From Argentina anserina (lineage: Eukaryota; Streptophyta; Magnoliopsida; Rosales; Rosaceae), in assembly GCF_933775445.1 (NCBI RefSeq), contig NC_065878.1, positions 9,745,395 to 9,809,394 on the forward strand: 64,000 nucleotides of DNA. The letters are read 5' to 3'. Shown in pieces: positions 57,001 to 64,000 of the stretch. The number at the start of each line of letters is the position of its first letter. Positions within the stretch are counted from its first letter, which is position 1. The notes beneath the pieces were generated by a model that worked only from the letters and a program-made list of their open reading frames with translations, searched no databases and had not been told where the DNA came from. The position numbers and the translations under genes were made by a program.

Positions 57001-57345
57001 TGGGGAAGGAGGAGAAGATTTCTACAAGATCAAACATGTGCCGTCTCTTATTATCACAAATATTCATGAAGACGATGAGCGAGAAAAGGAGGAAGCAGCG
57101 GGCGCGTCTCAAATAGTTTCGGGTCAAGCTGGTGACATCTCTCATCAAGAATCAACTGTGGACGGTATGTGACTAATTGACTCAATCCTAATATAACCTT
57201 TTGTACATGTTTTGTGATTAAATCTTGAAATCGTGTCATAACATTGTCTAACTTTGATTTATATATTCCTGCTGCTATTTCTTGATTATGAGCAGCTCCT
57301 CCTGCTGAGAATACAGACGAAATTCAAGCTTCCTCCCACTCCTAA
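54093..57345 (+). pseudogene. CNL-type NB-LRR resistance gene (RPP13-like) with a 1-base frameshift before the P-loop
   Basis: Coding blocks 54093-55154, 55305-57164 and 57296-57345, with good GT/AG introns; the last exon ends QASSHS-stop. The product would be an intracellular immune receptor. The N-terminal Rx-type coiled coil (MAEAVVAIVTEGIKPLGELI, with the EDVIESF variant of the EDVID motif) runs to residue about 190. Just before the P-loop (about 54660) one base is missing, so the frame leaves the NB domain. In the next frame it continues VVSIWGMGGSGKTTLAKQVF, then LVILDDIW (kinase 2), SRMLLTTRKKEVASS (RNBS-B) and CSGLPLAIRVLAGFL (GLPL). RLHDLMRDLCLQKAKEENFL carries the MHD-type motif (LHD). 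LRRs follow to about 57000. All NB-ARC motifs look intact apart from the shift, so a sequencing error or recent mutation is possible. Confidence 0.88.
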
Positions 57346-58053
57346 TCTCCCTTGTTAACTCCCTACAAGCTGCTGCTGTCATCAATACTTGGGTCACCAT
57401 AAGACCTTCGCAACTTCAGTCACACAGGTATGTCTCTTTCTGGTTTCTTTTTGTCTAAATCTATATATCACGGTATAATCTACTACTTTAGCTTTTGATT
57501 TTGGAGTGAGTTATGTTTACTTGTAATTTCTGATCAGCTTCAGTCTTCATATTGAAACTTTATACTGATAATGATACAACTCTGGCTATCCATTTTAGGA
57601 CTATTTTATCGTCGTTTGAAGTGTAAAAAAGAAGAATATTGTATAGAGGATCAAGTATAAGATAAGTTTTATTTGTTCTATGCATATATACTTTAGTTGA
57701 TCATGTAGAAGCAACTATTATTACCCACGTGTGAATATAATTTTGCAGTCATGTTTTATAATTTTTGAGATGAAGAATTAATTTAAAGGAAAAGGTTATG
57801 AAGCTTTGTAGTGCTTGAGAGACAGTGACACAACTGCTGGCAGTTTGAGACTACGTAGTTTCAGATTGTGATTTTGAGTTTTTGACATAGCGTTGCCACA
57901 GTTTAAGAACAAAATTTAGACAGAAAATGAAATGGGAAGAGCTTACTATAAGTAGAACTGTAGAAGGAAGCGAGGTCATGACTCTGACATGAAACTATTT
58001 AATGTGGTAAAAATAGTGTTGTTCATCAATTAACTGTTGTTTCTTGTTACCAG
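57346..58053. other. spacer after NLR gene
   Basis: NLR 3' UTR and AT-rich sequence. No coding signal was recognised before the orphan exon at 58054. Confidence 0.4.
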
Positions 58054-58723
58054 ATTTATGTATTTTCCCTGAAGAACCAAAAATTGGTGTCAAGTGTCAA
58101 GACAATTAAATATTACATCAAACTCTTCGCTCCGGATACGGACAAAACCATCGTGGTTGTTCCACAAAATCTCACTTCTTTTGCAAAGTGCCTCATAAGT
58201 GATATGAGATCACTGAACTTGGAGATTTTCCAGGTGAAGTTTTGAACTGCTTAATTTATTGTTTGAATTGACTGTTCTTAAAAGTGATTATCCTCTTTTA
58301 ACCCCCGTGTCAGAAACACGCAGACAATAAGTAGACAATTCTATAGTGAATAGCCTGCTTTGTTTATTTGTCTTCCATGACAATTGATGTGATCAATTGC
58401 TTAGTAGTAGATGTGGTATTGCAGTTCTGATGAGAAGGTTTCATGCTAAATTAGATATATATAACCATGTGATGCGTTATGCGTAGATTCTATTTAGGGG
58501 CCCAACCAGCAATAGTTGTATCTGAACTTGAGCTGATGAAAACAAATGACAGTTGCATATATCTGGCCTCTTTTTATAGAAGAAAGTTCTTCTGAATCTG
58601 TTGACTGTATTGGTTCAGAAGGGACAAGTGTTGGTTCAAGAGCACGTTCTAGTTCCTGAGCAAAGGGATCTTGATTGTGAGGAAAAGAAGACTGCTGGAG
58701 GCAGTACTGTGGAAGAAACACAG
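58054..58723 (+). pseudogene. two orphan exons of an unidentified gene, cut off by the dynamin-tail copy
   Basis: Exon A (58054-58233, 180 bases, 60 codons, acceptor CCAG, donor GTGAAG) encodes IYVFSLKNQKLVSSVKTIKY, then KLFAPDTDKTIVVVPQNLTS and ISDMRSLNLEIFQ. Exon B (58619-58723, 105 bases, 35 codons, acceptor TTCAG, donor GTCACT) encodes KGQVLVQEHVLVPEQRDLDC, then EEKKTAGGSTVEETQ. Both are phase 0 and join without a stop. I do not recognise the protein. They might be additional 3' exons of the preceding NLR gene by alternative splicing (an integrated domain) or the rest of another gene. Only about 30 bases after exon B, sequence changes to the copy of the dynamin 3' end. Confidence 0.5.
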
Positions 58724-58755
58724 GTCACTGTCCTAAACAAATGCTATGATATTTG

Positions 58756-59415
58756 TATACAAGTCAGCTAGCGATGAGGTGGACTCTGTATCATGGATCC
58801 GCTGAGACTAGTTTCTGAATATCTTGATAGTTTCTGCTACAGAGGTTTTTCTTTTCATCTGATTATGTTGTTGACCCAAGTTCTCATGCTTTGGGACGGG
58901 GTGGTGTACTTTGTTTAATTGTTTGTTTGTATTTGCTGTGTATTGATCTTTTGTTTATCTGTCAAACGTATGTAATGTACTCTTTCATAGTATTATCAGG
59001 TTGATGTTGCATAGCTTATGTACTTGCTTCATCCCCTTCCACCCTTTTCTTGCACATAGCTAAATGTTGCATAGCTTGGTATTCCCAAATTTTCTTGTGC
59101 TTGCCACGGCAAATTCAGTGTTGGCAAACTTGTTCCGATTTCTGGATTTCATGGTTGCAACTTGTATGAATAGGAACTATCCAAGTGATATTTAACTTGG
59201 TTTAAGAATTGATAGCACCCTACTTCTGAGCTTCCGGCGCGTCAATAGAAGGTTTTCCAGGCAGCTTCTACGGCCCTGCAAACATCCGCTAACCCCAGCC
59301 TTCTTCTGTTTAAATTTTAATGTCAATTGCTGCATCAGTATTCAACTTCACAGTTGGTGGCCTCCATCTTACATTCGGCCCTATTCTGTTTTGCATCTTT
59401 GGTCACAAGACAGAA
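58756..59415 (+). pseudogene. third copy of the dynamin 3' end and flank
   Basis: Begins inside the last exon (TATACAAGTCAGCTAGCGAT) and runs through the stop (peptide end [15 protein letters not shown]) into the same 3' flank as the copies at 32342 and 51891. It shares the AGCGATGAGGTGGACTC variant with the copy at 51891, so it descends from that one or from a common source. It ends within the RNase H-like remnant. Confidence 0.85.
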
Positions 59416-59600
59416 TAGGATGTATGAGGAGTACTATGCAATACTTTTACCTTAATTTCAGAGTGGATTACATTTTTATAGGTCAAGGACTCAACGTTCC
59501 ATATCCTACGATGTAACATTGTAACTACAAAACAATACAATGCATGTACAAAAGCATAGTTCAAACTAGAAATTTACTGTGGGTTCGTCCTTTGTTTACT

Positions 59601-60094
59601 TTACTGTATGACTGCTCTATTCTCTAACTCTTCCAGTGCTTCCCACAACTTTGAGTCACCAAAATCTTTAATAACAAAAGAAGCTCCAGCATCTAGCAGT
59701 AAACTTTCAGGGTTCCTTGTGCCTAGACCCACCACCGGCATTCCAGCTGCCACTCCAGCTTTTACCCCAGAGGCAGAATCCTTCACAAGCAAATACAAAA
59801 CAAAGAGTGTATACGTATATCAAAGTTTTACATTATGATATATAGATGTGGATGCAAAGCAGTCATAGTATGCAAACCTCAAAGACGAAAGCATGTTTGT
59901 GTGAGACATTAGGTGCTTGAAGAGTTTTCAAGTAAGGGTCAGGAAATGGTTTTGCTCGTTCACATTCATTTGCAATAACAAAAACTTCAAAGAAACTCGA
60001 GAGGTTCAGTGCTGATACTAATAGCTCCCCATTTGGTCTTGGTGCATTTGTCACTGCAGCTCGTTTCAAGCCTTGGTTTTCAATCCATTTGGTC
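59601..60094 (-). pseudogene. HAD-type sugar-phosphate phosphatase (SGPP-like), last two exons only
   Basis: Minus-strand exons 59878-60094 and 59601-59780, stop at 59601-59603, with good GT/AG sites. Translation TKWIENQGLKRAAVTNAPRP, then CERAKPFPDPYLKTLQAPNV, HAFVFEDSASGVKAGVAAGM and PVVGLGTRNPESLLLDAGAS matches the C-terminal half of the plant haloacid-dehalogenase family phosphatase SGPP, which acts on small sugar phosphates. The second HAD motif (VTNAP), the motif-III lysine (AKPFPDP) and the motif-IV acidic pair (VFEDS) are present. The upstream exons with the catalytic DxDGT motif were not found in the roughly 1.5 kb upstream, so it is probably a truncated copy; a very long intron cannot be excluded. 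The two exons themselves are undamaged. Confidence 0.75.
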
Positions 60095-61602
60095 CTGAAA
60101 TATTGTAGCTACTGAACACCATTTTGATGCACCAGATGTATTTGTGGCCCCTTGGTCGCTATGAATGAAACAGAACTGTTCTTGTCTTTACTATTTTTCT
60201 CTAGTTCACTAATTGGGCCTATCAAGTATCAACAAAGTAAGTTACATTTGACAAAACTGCAATCACAACTAACTGAATATGACGTACACTAGGAATCTGA
60301 GACAAAATATCGTGGAGGGTTTAAGATACAAATAAGGACATGGAAAACCACTGCAGTTAGTGCTTATTCTCCTACATGATATTGCTGGTCTCCCTAAGCC
60401 TAGACTGAAATGTAGTAAACTTATTATCCAGTCTTTTGACGCCTCATGAGCTTACATGATATTGCTAGTCTCACACAATTTTCCATTTTTGAGTTTTTTC
60501 ACTTCAAACCCAAACTGGGCCTTAACTGTCAGTGTTGACATTTACTGTTGAAGAAGTGTGTGTATCTGGTTTATAAGATAGTTAGATAAGAATTCACGTC
60601 GCTAATTCATCATTTTGCAAAATATATATAGTGCCAGGAGTGTATTCATTCTCAATGCATCAGAAGGAACACAATCTGTTCCATGGAAGGGAGTGAGTAG
60701 CTTTGCTAAGATGAGATCACACAAAGCTTCTTGAACTGTCCCTTATATTTCCAACAAAATTGTATATATCCCACTTCTGAGGTCTACAATTCTGCTGATA
60801 TGCATGCTTCAATTTTCTCTGTTTTCTAACTTTTAAGTATGACTTTGCAGTGACTAATGTAAATGTTCCAAATATGTTGAATACAAATCTATACAGAAAT
60901 CCAATGATTTTAAGTATTACTTCAATTTGACTCTACATATTCTCTCTCTCCAAAGCTGTAATCAAATTACCCTAATGACATGCTAGATTTGCTAGATATG
61001 ATTTAATAACAGACATTTGATCTAGGAATATAGCCACCCACCACAGAAAACCTTTACTAGTGTAAATACATGGTCTGGGCAAGTGGGCATTACTCGAATT
61101 AACAGTGGTCTTCTCATACGAATTAGATATCTGGAAATTCAAACGGACTCATCCAAATGATCCAATCATGCCGATTACGAGTTTATTCTTTCCTACGTAT
61201 GATTTTTCTTCCTAAACTTGTATCATTGTAATCATCAATCCATAGAACGAATCAAATTGCATATCATATTAGATGCATTAATAGTGTTGATGGGTACCAA
61301 TCAAATTTCCATGAAGAAGAAACAACAATCAGTGCTATTAAGAATCCATGTTTTTTCAATTTGACAAATGTGAATGGACAAAATATAAATGAAGTAGTTA
61401 TGTACATACCTGTTAAGTGGGGGAGAGTCTGATGAAATGGATATCCTGGTAAGAAAGGTGGAGGCTCGTTTAGTGAAGTTTGGTGTCTGCAAATGGGTTT
61501 TGGGGAAGTGGTGGGGAGGAGGTGGTGGTGATACTGAAGAAGCTGAGGTAGAGCTACCATTACTATGGAAATATGAAGCAATCTGAGAACTAACAAGCTT
61601 AT
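60095..61602. other. region upstream of the SGPP-like exons
   Basis: AT-rich DNA. On the minus strand 61410-61590 a Ser/Pro/His-rich stretch ends at a possible donor (AACAG|GTATGT). In one frame it reads like a plastid transit peptide (TKRASTFLTRISISSDSPPL), but no in-frame ATG was found, so it is only a candidate first exon for the gene to the left. Confidence 0.35.
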
Positions 61603-61610
61603 GTTTTTGT

Positions 61611-62055
61611 TAGGGGTGGGAGTTGGTACCGAAAAAATGGTACCTAAACCGACCGTCCCGTACCGAATATCGATGGGTCGGTACGAATCGGTAAAATATC
61701 TTTATTCCGTACCGAATTTAATACTGAAATTTTATAAACGGTACGGTTCGGTATATCTATAATTCGTACCGAATGTATAAAATACATTAAATATATGTAT
61801 TTATAATATTTTTTTTAGTTTTTTAAGTCTAAATTGTACTTTTAAAGACTTTCAATATTAATTTACATTAACTAATAGATATAAATACATGTAAAAGTGT
61901 ACAATTTTACCGAACCGAACCCCAAATCGATATGTACGGGTTCAGTTCGGTATTAAGTTTCAAATTTACGATCCCAAACCGAAATTGAAACCGAATAAAT
62001 TATCGGTATCGGTATCGGCCGAATCCCGAACTGAACCGTACTGGTCCCAACCCTA
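61611..62055. mobile_element. hAT-type MITE
   Basis: 445 bases with inverted ends TAGGGGTGGGA and TCCCAACCCTA (10 of 11 match), flanked by a perfect 8-bp duplication GTTTTTGT (61603-61610 and 62056-62063). The body is rich in GGTACCG/CGGTACGG-like motifs and AT-rich in the centre, with no coding capacity. It sits next to the possible SGPP-like first exon. Confidence 0.85.
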
Positions 62056-62138
62056 GTTTTTGTTGTGTGCCTACCAAATTGAATGGTTCATTTGTGTTTC
62101 TGGTATCTCTGTGACTGGCATATACCTTGTCCCTAGTA

Positions 62139-62656
62139 GGAGTGGGCACGGGACGGAGCTCTTCACACGTCTCATCCCACTCTTTTGAATCGGGACGGGA
62201 TCGGGACAAGACGAGGGTTTTTAAGAATGCAACTCATAATTATCCCGGTTGGGACGAGACGAGACAAATCTCACCTTCTTATAAAGTTAAATAAAAACAT
62301 ATATTTTTACTTTTTCATTAACAAAATAACATTCAATAATGAAATTTTAACAAAAACAAAGCATATTATGTTCAAAATATCATAATTTACCATTATTATT
62401 TGAGTTGATATAATTTTGAAGTTATTAAGAACATAAATTAATTTCATTTTGATACAAATATATAAGAATTTTTAAGTTTTCATTAAAAATAGGACGAGAC
62501 GGGAGAAACAGAATATAAATTATTCGTCCAACGTCTTATCCCACTATTATGGAATGAGACAAGATCGGAATGAGACAAACGTTTTTAGACTTCCGTCTCG
62601 TCCTTATAAATTTTGGGACATGATCGGAGTTTCGGTTTTTTATGCCCACCGCCATA
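62139..62656. mobile_element. possible second MITE, boundaries unproven
   Basis: Starts AGGAGTGGGCACGGGACGG and ends near TATGCCCACCGCC, an inverted match of about 8 bases (GTGGGCA). GGGACGAGACG-type motifs and their complements occur near both ends, as in known plant hAT-type MITEs. No clean target-site duplication was found. Confidence 0.45.
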
Positions 62657-62881
62657 GTACTTAAGTTGTTCGCGTTGGGCACTCACTTCTATACCAATTG
62701 GCTATTGTTCCAAGCCGGGTCGGGTTTGGGTCTTGTTGAACTGTAAGACCAAAACCGGGTTAAAACTCAAAGCTCAAGATAAAAACCTCAGAAGCTTCTT
62801 CTTCTTCTTCTTTTTTTTTTTTACACTTGGCCTTTGTTTACAAAACATAACAAATTCGTCAGAAGAAGAAGAAGAAGAGAG

Positions 62882-63291
62882 ATGAGCAGGGCTTGCAGTC
62901 TCTTCCAACTATGGCACAGCCCGCCAAACACCAGATTAGTACTCTCCGTCTCCAAAGGTTTGCAGTTTTGCCTCATTCCCTATCTCTATGTATCCTCTTT
63001 CCTTATTTTATGGTATTGAATTTGAAAAGGCACCAAACTTTTTATCTGGGTTGGCCTTGAGAATGCCTTGTTCGTGATTTTGCGGCCAGGTTTTGAACTT
63101 GATGTCAGAAATTGCTTCTTTTTGGTGATTATGGTACTGGGTTTATAGCTTATATGAGTTCTGGACCAATTACAAATGCAGGGCAATACTTGATACCAAC
63201 TGCTAGAAGTTATCCGGGTCTGTGCTACTGTAAGGGTTTACAGACTTCTAGAAGTTTTAAAGGGAAGCTATGTACCCACTGCCCAGATTAA
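62882..63291 (+). CDS. possible short spliced gene with organelle-targeting-like start
   Basis: ATG at 62882 follows a GAA-repeat leader. Exon 62882-62957 (MSRACSLFQLWHSPPNTRLV, then LSVSK) has donor GTTTGC. The acceptor at 63180-63181 joins in phase to QYLIPTARSYPGLCYCKGLQ, and the frame ends LCTHCPD-stop at 63289-63291, giving about 60 residues. The basic, Ser/Leu-rich start looks like a mitochondrial presequence. I do not recognise it. It could be the first exons of a longer gene running out of the window, with the second exon ending earlier. Two genomic exons with good sites are the only support. Confidence 0.35.
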
Positions 63292-64000
63292 GCAGCAAAC
63301 CTGAGGTGCTTTTTCCTATTTGGAGGTGATATCGATTTTGTTTCATGTTCAGTAGCAACATAAATAATTTCAGCCATATAGGTGATGCAGTGAATCAATT
63401 TACGTTGTTTCGTTACTGGTGTCATTCATCATGTACACAGCAATATAGGTGAAAGTGTGAGTTGAAACAATGCATACAATTATGGATAGAGGATCACTAG
63501 CAGCTTTTCTTGCTGGTCAATATATCTCTATTTCATTTACTTTTACAAAAGGGCAGTTGTATACGATAGAATGTGGTTCATTTCTTCTAAATTGTTCGTT
63601 TCTCCGAAGTAACGGTCAGATATGAATAGTGCCGGCGGTAAAGAATCGCCGTTTTCTGCCGGATGTGCGAAACACGTGAGAATCATTTGCTAAACACACC
63701 TCGGTTTCTGCATTTGGATTCGGCGGTAAAACTCAGCCCAACTTATCTTAATGAAAGATATAGTGAAACTATATAAAATGTCCAGCCCAATTAGTTTTAG
63801 CAGAGATTCCATCTCTAATGAGTTTTACCAACTTATTAATGAACTATAATGACCAAAAAAATAACTTATTAATCAACTAATAATTTTGCCAAACGTTGTC
63901 CATTCAGGATAAAATGGTAAAGTTTTAATTGAGCAAAACAAATGATTTGAGCATCCTTGCAGTAAACCCAAATGGAGAAGTAAAGCAAAGTACACTGCTG
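63292..64000. other. right edge, nothing supported
   Basis: Mixed sequence. A GC-rich stretch with CCGGCGGTAAA-type motifs at about 63630-63735 occurs in AT-rich surroundings and may be part of a repeat. No gene found. Confidence 0.35.

Noticed and set aside
62139..62656. Confident MITE call with target-site duplication
   Set aside because: The inverted ends match over only about 8 bases and the flanking 8 bases do not agree, so it is kept only as a low-confidence feature.
1..64000. tRNA, rRNA or organelle-derived DNA
   Set aside because: No cloverleaf-forming or rRNA-like segment was recognised by eye; a dedicated tRNA scan was not possible.

Overview
This window is nuclear DNA of a flowering plant, most likely a woody or herbaceous eudicot. 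The evidence is intron-rich genes with GT/AG junctions, plant-only families (PORR-domain protein, CNL resistance gene, DRP1-type dynamin, plant Hyccin) and abundant plant LTR retrotransposons and hAT/MULE elements. Rosaceae is plausible, but that is an inference. No bacterial genes, CRISPR arrays or recognisable tRNA/rRNA genes were seen.

Layout. 1-3.2 kb: the last eight coding exons of a mitochondrial NAD-dependent malic enzyme (+). 3.2-6.7 kb: AT-rich spacer with one orphan minus-strand exon resembling an OTU deubiquitinase. 6.7-15.9 kb: a complete but dead Ty3/Gypsy element of the Tat type with two LTRs and a perfect 5-bp target-site duplication (TSD). Its pol has lost the reverse-transcriptase active site and the integrase zinc finger. 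Between pol and the 3' LTR it carries a 116-bp tandem array and intron-poor pieces of two host genes (an LRRC40-like LRR gene and a PIE1/SWR1-type chromatin ATPase). 16.1-18.3 kb: a PORR-domain organellar RNA-splicing-factor gene (-), broken by a solo LTR with a CTATG duplication and by two small indels. 22.1-24.8 kb: a hAT element with an internally deleted transposase and a second hAT element nested inside it, each with an 8-bp TSD. 27.1-32.5 kb: an intact 15-exon dynamin-related protein (DRP1E-like) with a very long CTT microsatellite in its leader. 33.5-34.1 kb: a MULE-type inverted-repeat element. 34.3-40.0 kb: a decayed Copia element (-). 40.8-41.3 kb: a small secreted repeat-plus-six-cysteine protein with a decayed tandem copy beside it, next to a younger Copia element (41.9-47.7 kb, +). 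48.9-50.2 kb: a Hyccin-family gene. 51.7-53.0 and 58.8-59.4 kb: two dispersed copies of the 3' end and flank of the dynamin gene. 54.1-57.3 kb: a CNL-type NLR gene with a 1-base frameshift before the P-loop. 58.05-58.7 kb: two orphan exons. 59.6-60.1 kb: the last two exons of a HAD sugar-phosphatase (-). 61.6-62.06 kb: a hAT MITE with an exact 8-bp TSD. 62.9 kb onward: a possible start of another gene.

The genes are not an operon or pathway; they are independent plant loci. What unites the window is genome turnover: nested insertions with readable target-site duplications, gene capture by a retrotransposon, gene disruption by a solo LTR, and local dispersal of a gene's 3' end next to a resistance gene. 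All family assignments were made by reading translations by eye; no database search was run.
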